Shown: positions 22,191 through 32,620 of the stretch, in pieces
How the letters are laid out: each line of letters opens with the position of its first letter
Numbering within the stretch: position 1 is the stretch's first letter
Source: Symsagittifera roscoffensis
Taxonomy: Eukaryota; Xenacoelomorpha; Acoela; Convolutidae
Reading direction: 5' to 3'
DNA length: 64,000 nucleotides
Assembly (NCBI RefSeq): GCF_963678635.1
Contig: NC_087066.1
Span: 50,713,581-50,777,580, forward strand
Notes under the pieces: model-generated
Told to the model about the DNA's origin: nothing
Database searches by the model: none
The model's input: only the letters and a program-made list of their open reading frames with translations
Translations under genes and position numbers: made by a program

Positions 22191-23271
22191 GGCATTAGGA
22201 CTCGGACACCATGATGGTTTCATCAACTCCCACACCACCATTAGGCTCGTTCTCAGTAATTCATCCGAGAATCTTAATCCAAATTCGCCTCGGATATCAG
22301 ATTTTGGCCTTGAAGGTGCAGTCACCTTTTCTTCCAACACAAGTTCCAATTTAGCCTGCTGATTAGCAGCACTCCTTATCGTTGCAATTCTTGACAGCTA
22401 GAATCTTAGCAACACCGCTTGTTCGTAGTCGAAGAAACAATCACGTATGTGTTCATTGATGAAAGGGTTGTATGCCATCTCCAGACACGTAATTATATGA
22501 TTTCTTCCTAATCGGTCCGCAAAACTCACTGGACTTCGTTAGTGCTTCCATTGGTTCTTTTGTGAGCCTCAGATCTTCATTGGTTCTAGTTCTACAGGCT
22601 CCTTCAAATTTACTCGCATCGGCTTGCTCTGATGTATGTCTAACAGCGCTTGTAAGAGCAAGGTTTTCGCTCGATCACTACCTTATCTCAGCATCTTGGC
22701 ACAAATATTCAATTCTGGCATTGATGTTTGCTCTTTCATGAATTGGACGAAACACAGAGCGTCTCTCCGTTTCGCACACGCTACTGCCGTTCCTTTCTGG
22801 GTCATGAGGTCTCTTAAAAGTTGTCATCAAAAGCACCTTCTCTACCTTTGATCTTTTCCTTTCTTCTGGGTCAGATTCTTCCATTGTCAATCCAGTCATG
22901 CACCAAGCGAAACTAAGCTGCAGGTCAGTTCTGACGTAACGTACCGCTATCGGAGCATGTATTTTCCGAGTGGTTCTCATCTCTTCTTCAAAGTGACGTA
23001 ATATCACCGCTGTCCACGATAAACTCACCAACTGGTCTATCGTTTCTGAGTGCATCTCAAAGGAGTCCAAGTATGCCTTCTGTTTCATCTTCGTGCCTTG
23101 CATCATCTCCTCCAGATAACCTTCCATGGCGCCTTTGTTTTCTAGAGCAATTAAGTGTCCTCTAGCCGAGTTTTTGTACTCCATCATCTCCATGTATCCA
23201 CCATGCGTTGGCTTTATGGGATAATTAACTTCACTTTCGTCAGTGGACGAATCGATCAACAACTTGCGCAT
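22165..23271 (-). pseudogene. Decayed coding block, unknown protein (distal end of copy B)
   Basis: The segments 22155-22349 and 22678-23271 (197 aa) are hydrophilic and look like coding sequence on the minus strand: the codon pattern is protein-like and a few stops interrupt it. The 197-aa piece contains EYKNSARGHLIALENKGAMEG and a tryptophan/cysteine-containing stretch, but I recognise no family. It directly abuts the truncated end of copy A at about 22165-22190, which marks a rearrangement junction. Confidence 0.4.
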
Positions 23272-24274
23272 TAATCCAAATTATCGAGAATCTCTCGCAT
23301 CAGTGGTCTGTTGAGACCTGTTTTCAATATTGAATGGGTCCCGTAGCACTGAACTACAGTCCCGACATCTCCCATGAAGGCAACTCTGTCCATATTAAAC
23401 CCTGTCCGATTCTCATGATCTCTGTGGTGATTTTCCCACTCTTCTTCTGGCAATGTTCCTAAGAAAGGTACTAGGGTAGTGCCTTCTTTTCTTCTCCTCC
23501 GCGGAGACTCCATCAAAATTTAGTTTCGATAGTTTTCACTTTACCAGGAGAACTGCTCTCCGGCAAATTTCCGCTTATATTTATGAAGGCTGACGGAGGT
23601 TCCAGCGTGGAAACTTCATCTTCTGCTGGCTCAGTCATCCCTTCTAACGTTTCTGTACCGATCCCAAAGTCCCCTAAGAAATTGAAGTCTAGGCTGGACA
23701 CTCCACCTGTCAAAGCCTTATCGTCGTCTTTTCCCGCTTGATCGGGATCCTGCTGCATGGGTTCTTCCGATCGACGGTCTTCTCCCTCCATATCGTCTCG
23801 CTTCTGATTCCTCCCTGAACTCAAAGGTCCTTGCTCCTCACTTCTCATCTCGTCTGGAAAGTTTGGCACAACTAGCCTGCCAGCTGATTAATCTTCATCT
23901 TCTCCGTGCTTTATCTTGTTCTCTTCACAGCCGAAGGGTGCTAGTACAGTCCTCGTGAACAGTTTCCCACTCATCGCCAATTCCGGTTTCATGCTCATTA
24001 CGTCCAATTTCGTCCACTATTCCTCAAATCTTCCAGGTTTCGGAGTGGCTGCATTACTCATTCGTCTCCTCGTCGAATCATCCGTGTATACAAACTGCGC
24101 GTATTGCAGCAGGACTGCGTTTCTGCCCACGAAGCACGGGTCCATCGTCTCAGTGATTTTCGCCATCCTCCTTTCATTAGTCTCAAAGGCTCTTATTCTG
24201 GGAGTTTGTACTGCGGAGTCTGCTCCGAACAACATCCTTCTGATCAACGGGAACTCAGGAATTTCTTCAGGCAC
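23271..24274 (-). pseudogene. Decayed coding block, unknown acidic protein
   Basis: Three overlapping minus-strand pieces (23271-23516, 23513-23869, 24017-24274) appear to be one frame-shifted protein. The 118-aa middle piece is acidic and rich in E, D, S and P with DFNFLGDFGIG, suggesting a disordered region. The piece at 24017-24274 contains VGRNAVLLQYAQFVY. No domain was recognised. It lies between the membrane-segment ORF and the distal block on the same strand. Confidence 0.4.
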
Positions 24275-24840
24275 CTTTCTGTAATCGCCCAGTCCTTCAT
24301 TTCTTCTTTCACTTTTCGGTACGAGGCCACTAAGTGAGGACTTCTTGTTATTTCGCCGTTCATTTTGTCGTAGGGCCTCAGAATCTAGAGTTTCGGAGAC
24401 ACTTCAATGTGCGCTCTCTCTACTTCATCCATTCGGTCACGGAAATGCTCACTAAATCTTATTGCCGTTTACCTTAAGTTTACATTAAATCTTCTCTCAT
24501 CAACTCGCGTAGCACGTTTTGCTCACACCAATTAAGCGCGCTCCCCTCCACTGCCAAAATGAGGTTCATGTGCAACAACGACCTTCAAATGCTTCCACCT
24601 TAACGTCAGGGAACTCTAATGTTACCGCTGGGTCGTATATCACCGTCACCCAAATTCAGTGGTCCCTCTGATCAACGCTAAGGGATCGGTTCTCATAGCT
24701 AAGCTCAAGTCGGTCAATAGGGGCATGCCTCCCGCATGACGTCACCCATCTTCTTCTTTTTCAAACGTCTTGTCTTCTCCGGTTCCGAAGCGATTCTGCT
24801 GTAGAAGATACTGAATCAGAGTATGTCTCTGGTCTCTTAC

Positions 24841-25350
24841 TTAAGTCGAGGAGTCCTTGGATCGTTTCATATCGAACTTCTTTATGTTTTCTCCCATTTG
24901 CTCGGAGTAATGGGTGAAATTTATCAGCCCTACCAAGTTTCCATGCGTAATCGCAATCAACATCAGGAGTATGTCCAGCTGTAGATTCTGCACTCCCTCG
25001 GTGAGCAGTACCACCGGTCCTTCCACAAAATTTTCTCCTCCGAGCGTCACAAACAATGCCAGGATCACTACTATCGATATATCAGTAACCGCTTTAAGGA
25101 ATTCGCTTTTCAGGTAACGAGAGAGTGCGGGGTAGACTTTCGCCAGGAAGGACGCGGTCCATCCTGCTCCCAACCCTTCCAGCATACTGTCAGTCCTGTC
25201 GAAGTCTTCTTCTCCTCTAACATTCTGCGTCCGGAAAGCTTCAAGAGTAATTTGACACGTCCTATTCACAAATTCTGCCGTCTTTTCCTCTGCCGCATTT
25301 TTTGCTAAATTTAACTCCTTTACCAGGAAGGCGCGAATCTTTGTGATCAT
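24841..25350 (-). pseudogene. ORF with probable membrane segments, unknown function
   Basis: 169 codons. The N-terminus is amphipathic and charged (AFLVKELNLAKNAAEEKTAE). Two hydrophobic stretches follow: around residues 92-106 (ISIVVILALFVTLGG) and 128-145 (LDILLMLIAITHGNLVGL). Such a pair could span or associate with a membrane, so a role resembling an envelope or matrix protein is imaginable, but there is no signal peptide, cysteine pattern or furin site to support an envelope call. It sits downstream of the SGNH-like modules. Confidence 0.35.
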
Positions 25351-25512
25351 CGCTGGGCCTCAATCGAAAGCTTCCGTGCCCAATGCTGCTATTCGAGGAG
25401 TCAAGTGCAGCCACTTGTTGGACTCTGGCTTCGTGCGCAAAACCATTACTTCCCAGTGAGCTTTAGTCTCTTAGGAGTTCTGTCGCTTCTCTCCTTCTTC
25501 TTAAATCTTCAT

Positions 25513-26453
25513 TCACCTGAACAACAAGTCATTGGACATTGCCACTATCACTCGATGAATGTCGTTGATTCCTGGCTTCAATTTCAACTGCCTGCTGAAA
25601 TTGGACAATTTCAACCCCAAGACTTCATCCAACACCAGCATGTGTAGCGAATGATCTTTCATAGCGTATGAGTAATCCCACCATACTGCCTGCAATTCTG
25701 CCCTAAGTGGTCTCAGAGGTTTCTCGCTTCCACTTCCCGGTTCGGGCAGATATGATCACGTCATACATCCCTTCTGAGAGCAGTGCCACCATTCAACTTC
25801 ACAAACTTCAACCCATCCGGGAGATGTGCATATCCTGAAGACGACGCAAATACAGCTTTAGGTGTTATTTTCGTGAATGCTCCTTTTCTTAACACATCCA
25901 TTGATTCTAGAATATATTCTATTGCTGGCCACACTGCATCATCCGCCGTTGTAGGCTCTCTGAGTTTGCTCAGGAAACTCCTACTAAGCAAGTGATCGTT
26001 TATGCCGGCGAACACGATTGTTATCGGGTTCATTTCAGTTTGTCGTTGGACCCCGATTGGCATTGAAACAGACTATATTAAGTCCAGGCCAGTTGCCGCC
26101 AGCATTATCACATCAGGCCAAAACAAATTTTTAGAAGTGTGCACAAAATCCGAGCTCGCAACTACTAATATCTTGGCTTTCTTCATCTCCACCTTGCCGT
26201 ACGCCGCGAAGATATTCTCGTCAATTCGAAAATTCAGCTTGCCATATCTTTCGACATCACCTTCTTGGGCTACTTGTTTTGTATAAGCCCTTTCTTTCAC
26301 GTGATATGGAGGCACCCTTACTTGTTTGAACATCTTCACATGTTGTCCTATTGGTGCTCTAGTTGTCAGAAATCTTCCTGGCCTCTCTTCTCGGGTCTGT
26401 TCTCCATGGTTCGTTCTTATGTCCTGCAAGGGTCTGGCATTTACTGGACCCAT
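25513..26453 (-). pseudogene. SGNH/GDSL-hydrolase-like module 2, frameshifted
   Basis: The pieces 26073-26453, 25761-26063 and 25513-25695 follow one another. Seen: KILVVASSDFVHTS, resembling the block I strand with SSD in place of GDS; IMLAATGLDLI, resembling block II; and ITIVFAGINDHLL (near 26000-26030), resembling the block III GxND turn. SGNH hydrolases are esterases or lipases with a Ser-Asp/His active site, and esterase modules are known in some retrotransposons. The nucleophile block is non-canonical and no clear DxxH block V was found, so it may be inactive or only a structural relative. I am moderately unsure of the family. Confidence 0.42.
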
Positions 26454-26667
26454 GGTGTTATTGAAGTCATTCCCTCACGTCAGCAAATCTTAATGCCGTT
26501 GTGGAGCAAAAGTTGATTCCGGCTGCTATCAACCAGTCCACTCCCACAATCGAGTATATTCCGTTCACGGAGGATTTTGCCCCATTCAGCATCCTCATCG
26601 CATCGGCTGCAAATTTTTTCGTTTTCGTTTGAAGTTTCAATTTCATCAGGTCTTGTTTCTAGACGTA

Positions 26668-26913
26668 TCAGGGGGAAGGTATGGGTTCGCCGACAACAAA
26701 GAACTTCTGTCTGGACTTCGTTCCTCCCTGCTCGTACTCGTCGTTTCCGATCTCGAGGTGCCCACGGTTGGGTTGACGGGTCCCAATCTCCGTCGCAGAT
26801 GACTGGTTCTCCTCGCTGGTGCTTCGCCCAGTCGGTATTATACGTCTGACCTCTGCCCTTGCTCGCTGGAGCTCTGCGGCGCCTGGGGCACTGCTGGGAC
26901 TGATCCCAGACAA
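26668..26913 (-). pseudogene. Low-complexity hydrophilic linker after SGNH-like module 1
   Basis: 81 codons rich in E, R, S, Q and P, with no recognisable fold. It reads on from the C-terminus of the preceding module (26838 onward) in a shifted frame, so it is probably an interdomain linker of one larger protein that joined the two SGNH-like modules. Confidence 0.3.
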
Positions 26914-27700
26914 GTCTCTAGATTAGGAGGCACGAAGGTCGAAATCACAGGTTCATTCGTGGCTTCTTCCTTTCTAAGCACTCTTGTGTCGAAGAGTTCA
27001 ACCTCAAACTCATCTAATCTTTCCTGGAAGACACGATTCATCCAGCCTTGTCCCTCTATACTGTCAAAATGTTTTCCATCAGTGGTGATTCTGGCCTGAT
27101 CCATAGCTTTCAGCTCATGTTCCAAATCCATCAGGATCATTCGTCCAGCATTGTGACTCGCCAGATTTCGCACGATGTTGTTCCGTCTGATGACTCTTTC
27201 ATTGTGTCTTCTTTCTGTCGACGATAGCGCTCTCGTGCTCATCGGTATGGTGCAGACAGTCAGTACCGCGCACTTAAACTTCTGCCATAGCGTAGTAAAT
27301 AGGCATTTATCATCGATTCCCATTCAGCTTCTTCTTTGTCCGAGCTCCTGGACTACTTGTTTGTGCCTATTAGAATCTATATGTCCAAAAATCTTCCTGG
27401 GTTCATCAACTCCACCATTCGATATAATTGGGCTATTGTGGTGCCTCCAAAGGCCATCACCGTAGTCATCCATGAGGTTCTTAAGTTCTGCAGTACTCTA
27501 ACGAGACTATATCCTTATATTAAATGTGTCGTCCCAAGCGGCGGTTGCTGCATGTTCATTGCTGGACTTCGCGTCGATCGTTTGAAACACGCTCGCATGT
27601 CCGTATCTGGAACTCCTATGAAGTTGTTTTTAATCTGGCTGTTCTTCTGTTTGTCAAATAATCGGGAAACTTTCTTCATAGGCACTCCCCTTATCTTCTT
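26838..27700 (-). pseudogene. SGNH/GDSL-hydrolase-like module 1, broken by stops
   Basis: Minus-strand translation gives AFGGTTIAQLYRMVELM (block II-like), then ILIGTNK near 27357-27374 (block III GTND with D changed to K), then in frame 26838-27323 AVLTVCTIPMS, RNNIVRNLASHNAG and TTDGKHFDSIEGQGW. The DGKH at about 27069-27090 matches the DxxH block V that supplies the catalytic Asp and His. Stops interrupt the segment between blocks II and III and before 27323. No clear GDS block I was found upstream. The order of blocks makes an SGNH relationship more likely than for module 2. It is probably inactive in this copy. Confidence 0.52.
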
Positions 27701-28158
27701 GTCATATATTTTGAGAACTCTGTTGGTTTCGTCGCGGCATAGGCTCCCGTTTTCGTCATTACTTCCGAATAGAGCTCCACTCTGCCTGTATTGTCAATCT
27801 TTCCATAGGGTGCACTCACCCCGGAACCTGTCAAGTTCCTTTTCACAAAAAGTCGTCCAGAAGTTTTTATCAGCTTTTGCACAGCTTGCTCCGCGACTGG
27901 ATCATCTAGGGTGTCACTAGGATCCGGGAATGTCACCCTGTCGGCTGCTGTTGGGATTCGCTCTTCCGTTGTTTGGCTCAGTTCGCGAGGCGTTAGAAGC
28001 TCCATCGGGGACTGCGCACGAGGAACATCCCTTGCAGTTATTGTTTTTTCTACTGCTGTCAGTATTGCCAGTCGTTCCGATCTCTCCTTATATTCTCGCC
28101 TCAAGTATTCTATCCCTCGCTCTGCTTTTTGTTGCAAACCTTGAACAATCCCCTCCAC
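27691..28158 (-). pseudogene. Coiled-coil/charged coding segment, unknown
   Basis: 155 codons. The N-terminus is a predicted coiled coil (VQGLQQKAERGIEYLRREYK), followed by a proline/threonine-rich stretch and then VAEQAVQKLIKTSGRLFVKR. It lies between the NLS-like ORF at 28257 and SGNH-like module 1, in line with one long polyprotein. No family was recognised. Confidence 0.35.
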
Positions 28159-28256
28159 TTATCTCGGTCTTCTTCAGTTCTGAGCAAGGTTTCCTTCACT
28201 CGCTCCAGATCGTCTTTCGTTTCGTTTAGATCTTTCATCGTCTCGTTCGTCTGGAA

Positions 28257-28610
28257 TTACTCTTCTACTCTCGCCCGTTTCGGAGGCGCAGCTGCTCTCG
28301 GTTGTGAACTAGACGAAGCCGCCTCACTATTCATTTCCTGATGCATCCTTCTCAATCCAGGCCTAGGCTTGGTCGGAAGAGGCATCTCACCTGGTTGGTA
28401 GGTCCTGGAACTTCCCAATCCAGGCTTGTTCGCCAAATCATTTCCTGAGAGAGCCCCGTTTCTCCAACTCATAAACCTCATGTTTGGGCGGTCTAGTACT
28501 CCCTGCTGTCTATAAGCGGCCATCAATAAGACTGCCGTGGGACGGTCCCCTTGGTTGTCGTGCCCTAGGATGTTTATGAAGTCTCGATCCATCAGCCAGC
28601 GATAGATAGC
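28257..28610 (-). pseudogene. Short ORF with basic tail, first ORF of the accessory block (copy B)
   Basis: 111 codons from MDRDFINILGHD to a basic PPKRARVEE end that resembles a nuclear localisation signal. The counterpart in copy C lies at 43627-43845, at a similar distance downstream of the macro-like ORF. This shows that the inverted duplication includes at least the start of the accessory block. Copy B lacks about 13 residues after MDRDF that copy C has (ALEDPEVVMLLAAL). Function unknown. Confidence 0.45.
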
Positions 28611-29090
28611 ATCTATCGCTGGTACTGCATAAGCCTACGCTAGGTGCATCAGCTCATTCAAATCAAAGTTATCCATTCCGTATGATTCGGTTTGATAATT
28701 GGTTTGCGCAATTGAAATCTGATGAAGAATTAAATGATCAATCAGGACCTGGAAAAGAGGTCACGAGTATCACATTTGTCAAGAATACTCCAGATTTGTG
28801 TTAAAATGGAAATAAAACAATCAGATAAAAAGATTTTGATCTTGAAATGTATTAAAATCAGCTCCTTGCTAAAGTCGTGGAGCTTGAGCTAAGAATGGAC
28901 TGTCCAAACTTTGGATCATTTCCTAAGATCATCGTTCGGTCATTCGTGGTCACTAACTCTTACATACCCAACGTCCTAATAAGATAACACATAACATATC
29001 ACATATAACATAACACATCCTACACTCAACCTACACTCAGCCTATTATCAAATAGTAAAAACACTTGTATGTTAGTATCAGAAGAGAATA
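28610..29090. other. Non-coding spacer between the macro-like ORF and the accessory block (copy B)
   Basis: AT-rich. It contains a run of similar short repeats (ataacacataacatatcacatataacataacacatcc) at about 28984-29020 and the repeated motif acactcaacctacactcagcctatt. The same spacer is present inverted at 43150-43620. It might be an internal regulatory region or the remnant of an LTR; no TG...CA ends were established. Confidence 0.45.
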
Positions 29091-29096
29091 CGTGTA

Positions 29097-29460
29097 TCAG
29101 TGTATACAGCCCTCGGGATGCAGTCGTCCTCGGTTTGTGTGGTATACCGGAAGCGAGAGTTCTTTCACCTCCTTTTTCACTAAGAAGTCTCTCAGTCTCT
29201 TCAAGGACAGAATCAAGTCTTCAGGATCCACATGCTGCTTCTCCGTCGCCCTTGCCACCAAAAAGCATGGATGCTTTCCTGGTATTTGCGAAGCCGCTGG
29301 AGGCAAGGCTGCTACACCTCCTATTCCTGGTCTTTGCTTCCACAGAAAATCTATGTTTTTATAATCTCTCTTAAAATTTGCTGCTAACGCTGTCCTAAAA
29401 CTCATGTTCACTGTCATGGCTATCACACATGTCCTTTTGTAAGTAAAAAACGCTATCTGT
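29097..29460 (-). pseudogene. Macro-domain-like (TARG1/OARD1-type) ORF of gypsy copy B
   Basis: 109 codons. The order of blocks matches the small ADP-ribose hydrolase macro family: MSFRTALAANFKRDYKN (the GxGIAxxFKKKF-like segment), IGGVAAL, IPGKHPCFLVARAT (resembling the IYYLITK strand), then DPEDLILSLKRLRDFLVKKE and VKELSLPVYHTNRG (resembling the SMPRIGCG loop). Family knowledge: macro domains bind or remove ADP-ribose. The glycine-rich loop is replaced (VYHTNRG) and the GAG of the first loop reads RTA, so binding may be lost or altered. It lies 3' of Pol in both arms, so it is a module of the element and not a host gene. Confidence 0.62.
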
Positions 29461-29474
29461 TAGTATTATGCTAC

Positions 29475-29994
29475 TCAAGTATTCGTTCTATTAAGTCCTA
29501 CCCCCACTCTTTGGACAAAAATATACATTGACATCCCCGTCGATCGCATTCCGGATACTAAGTTGAAATTGGACGCAGGAATGAATAATTGCCCTTCCTC
29601 GGCTGCCCAGGAAGGATCATCCCTGTCCTTTTTTATGTATTTCATGCTCTCACGGTCTACATCCTGAATTGTGACACTGGTGTCCTTTGGTTCCGATGTC
29701 ATTTCGTTCAGCCACTCCAAGACGCGCAGATTCGTCAATACTTGTTCGTACTATTGCTGCTGCTCTTCATCAATTTCTACTTCAGGTCAAGACCGGTCAT
29801 CGACCCACTCTTCGTCTTGGTCGTCGACTATGTCTATGTTCTGTGACGCGGGTATTTGTTCTAACTATTCTTCGGGTATTTTTTCTAATCTGATCAAGCG
29901 AATTGAATAAAAGTTCCGTTTGATGAAATTGCGGCAACACTCTCGCATTATATTTGTACAGGATTTTGTTATCTTCTCTCCTTTTAAAAGCCAC
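29475..29994 (-). pseudogene. Acidic region upstream of the macro-like module (copy B), with integrase deleted
   Basis: The piece 29475-29738 (LRVLEWLNEMTSEPKDTSVT, AEEGQLFIPASNFNLVSGMR) matches 42357-42600 of copy C. The piece 29797-29994 joins the end of the pre-integrase region (HQTELLFNSLDQIR) directly to the late Pol sequence (TNTRVTEHRHSRRPRR). The integrase, about 1.2 kb or more, is therefore missing between these two points. Confidence 0.6.
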
Positions 29995-29999
29995 GACCC

Positions 30000-31507
30000 T
30001 TCCTTGTTCAGATATAACCTTCCCTCTTACTCCTTGAAAAATTGTCTCAGGATACGGTAACTGTCCTCCTCCAGATCTCCTTTGTCTGGTGCCCCATTCT
30101 CGATCCCCTCTTCAAGTTGCTCGTCATACGGTCAACTTTTTGCTCTCTTAGTATGTCCGAGAGTCTGTATCTCGCCTTCAAGTATGTCCTCATAACCCTC
30201 AATTGAATATTCAGCTCATCGTGCTGATGCGCGTCACCTTCCATCTTCACGCACCAGATTTTCGCCAATGACTCTGTGTCTTGTCTGAACAGTTGAAGGT
30301 CCGTCCTGGCTGCTTCCTTCTGCGGTAACGAGCTCATCGAACGTTTCGATACCGCTATTGTTTCCAAATCATCCGATGCGTTGTCAAAGACTCTTTCACT
30401 GGGTACTAGGTAGCGATCACTGTCGGGGTCTTGATATACTTCCCTGTCCAAGTCTCTTGCTCGAGTCTCCACTCGTATTGTGTGGATCGCTAACTCTGAT
30501 AATTTCGATCACGGGCTCGAGTTTCTGCCTGAGTAGGTGTCGATTTCTGAATTCCTCGAGTTGTTGTCAATTTATGTGTGTGCCACGGAGCACGTCTCTA
30601 CGGTAGGTTCCGATCTGTGCGTTCTGCTCATCCATCTAAACTCCCCGGAGAAAATTTTATTCTCCAGGCCTTGTTCCTCTACTCGACCATTTTCTTCAAC
30701 TCCCGACTCCCTGGACAAACTTTCTTGACCCGGGTTTTGTTCAATAACTCGACAACTTTCTTCTACGTCCTTTCAACGGACAAACTTTCTTGCTCCGGGT
30801 TTTCTTCAACTTCTCCCCATTTCTGATCGGGATCCTCAAAGGTGACAGTCTTCCTTTGTGTTCCGATCTCCTGTTCTTTTTGTTTGTATGATGTCCTGAT
30901 CAAAACTCTCTGAGGAATCGAGGATACTAGTTGCTGAACTACAGTCCTACAATCCATTTCCTTATGTTGGCGTCTTGATGGCTTGATCCTCACTTTCTCA
31001 CTGACTGTCAGCGATGCCATGGCTGCTGCCCGTTAGAGATCATCTCTAGTCACATCTCTCTCCAAGAGTCCACCCAGCAGCCGCATCACTTCTGGTATGA
31101 CCTGCACAGTTTTATCCAGCAATGAGAGGCTGTTTTTGTTCATACGAGAGATTTTCTGTTGGACCAGGTTCAAGCATAGCAGCAAGTCTGAAGGCACCGG
31201 GTACTTCTCAGATAATCTTTATTTCTGCTGCCTCGTCCACCGGCAACCTGGAGTGTCCCGCAATTGGATTTCCAGAATTGTCCAAGCATCTCGTCAAGTG
31301 AAGCGCTTCATATGTGACTTTGGCCAGAAACGAGTACCCTTCATTAATTTCCGCCTGATTGGCTTGTTTCTGTTCTAGTCTATCGTAAAGTTCAGTCTCC
31401 TTGCTGAGACTGTCAGCCATTTGGTGTTTGTCACGCATCCTGAGTTGGATTATCATGTGGTAGCCATCTAACCTGACTATCCGCCGACCAATATAGCTCT
31501 GGTCCAT
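30000..31507 (-). pseudogene. Pol tail between RNase H and integrase (copy B)
   Basis: The pieces 31208-31507 (SYIGRRIVRLDGYHMIIQLRMR and DKHQMADSLSK, the RNase H C-terminal and connection region), 30763-31020 and 30047-30472 (DELNIQLRVMRTYLKARYR) lie in order with stops between them. The last leads into the H2C2 region in copy C. The long charged insert between RNase H and integrase is unusual for gypsy elements but present in all copies that extend this far. Confidence 0.6.
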
Positions 31508-31582
31508 CGAGTACGTCTACAACCAGGATAACGCTCTGCTGTCCACGCGTAACTTAAAGGGAGCGCTTCTCTACGACGGTGA

Positions 31583-32620
31583 TTACCGCAAAATTTCTGC
31601 TTTTGGTGCACCGTATTTCGTTTCAGTGTCACTCAACACTTTACTGCCACATGCAATGGGACGGAGAACTGTTCTCCCATTCCATTCTTGCTCCTGATGC
31701 AGTATTCCTGAGATAGCTAGTACTGAAGCATCAGTGTCGAGAACGTACATGCCCTTCTCGGTGGGCATGCCTAGCGTTGGCACCTCGCTCAGCCGCCACT
31801 TTATATTCTCGAATTCTGCCGGAATTTTTTGTTCAACTTTTTGATCTTTGGACTTTTTACCTTTGTTGCGCATCAGTTTCTGCATTGGGTTCATCTTATG
31901 TACGTATCCCTTTATGAACTCGCCATAATAATTGGCAATGCCAGGAAACTCATGAGCTGTGTGTCCGTTCTGGGGGCCTTCCATGTTAGCAAGGCCTCCA
32001 CCGCATACGGATCCGGCCTCATGCCATGCCTGTCTACCATCCTTCCCAGGTGTTTGATTGAGTCCCTAAAGATCTCACATTTCGATAGTTTGCAATTTAA
32101 GCCGGCCCTCTTCATGCAGTGGAAGACCTCGTCGAGTCTGTCGATGTGATCTGCCAAAGTGGGTGTCGCTATGACCACGTCGTCCACGTAGCACATCCCG
32201 AGATTCCCGTACTTCTTCGTTATCCTGGTCAAAGCCTGAGCTGTCAGTCTTTCAAAAGTCGCCGTGGCATTGCACAAGCCGAAGGACATCCTATCCCACT
32301 GGAACAAACCCAATTCACATGCAAATCCAATCTTCTATCTGTCTTTGTTCCGCAGAGGAACCTGCCAGAAGGCAGAACCCAGATCAGTGTAGTAAAAAAC
32401 TTGACATCGCCTAGTTTGGAGAGGATCTCGTCTATGCATGGTATTGGGTAAGCGTCCTTCAAAATCTCCCTCAACTGTTTTACCTCTCATGTGCTCCATC
32501 TTTGGCAAAACTGGTTTGTCAGTTCATATGACGAAGGGCGTTCGGAAGATTCGAGCAACTCGACAGGCCGTCATCCGTTTCGAATCTCATTGAAAACATG
32601 TTATTCAAAAATTTCAATTC
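31583..32620 (-). pseudogene. pol: Gypsy-like RT and RNase H (copy B)
   Basis: Pieces 32244-32474, 31912-32313 and 31583-31984 together cover the RT palm (SKLGDVKFFTT), SFGLCNATATFERLTAQAL, the intact catalytic YVDD in GMCYVDDVVIATPT, the thumb, and an RNase H start with VLDTDASVLAISGILHQEQE. Copy B reads TAC (Tyr) where copies A and C have TAA. Frameshifts near 32300 and 31950 inactivate it. Confidence 0.82.

Noticed and set aside
24841-25350. Retroviral-type envelope protein
   Set aside because: Hydrophobic segments exist, but there is no signal peptide, cleavage site, fusion peptide or glycosylation/cysteine pattern.
28610-29090. Gypsy LTR between the macro-like ORF and the accessory block
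   Set aside because: No matching copy was found upstream of gag and no TG...CA ends or PBS were seen. It remains possible because gag is truncated in both arms.
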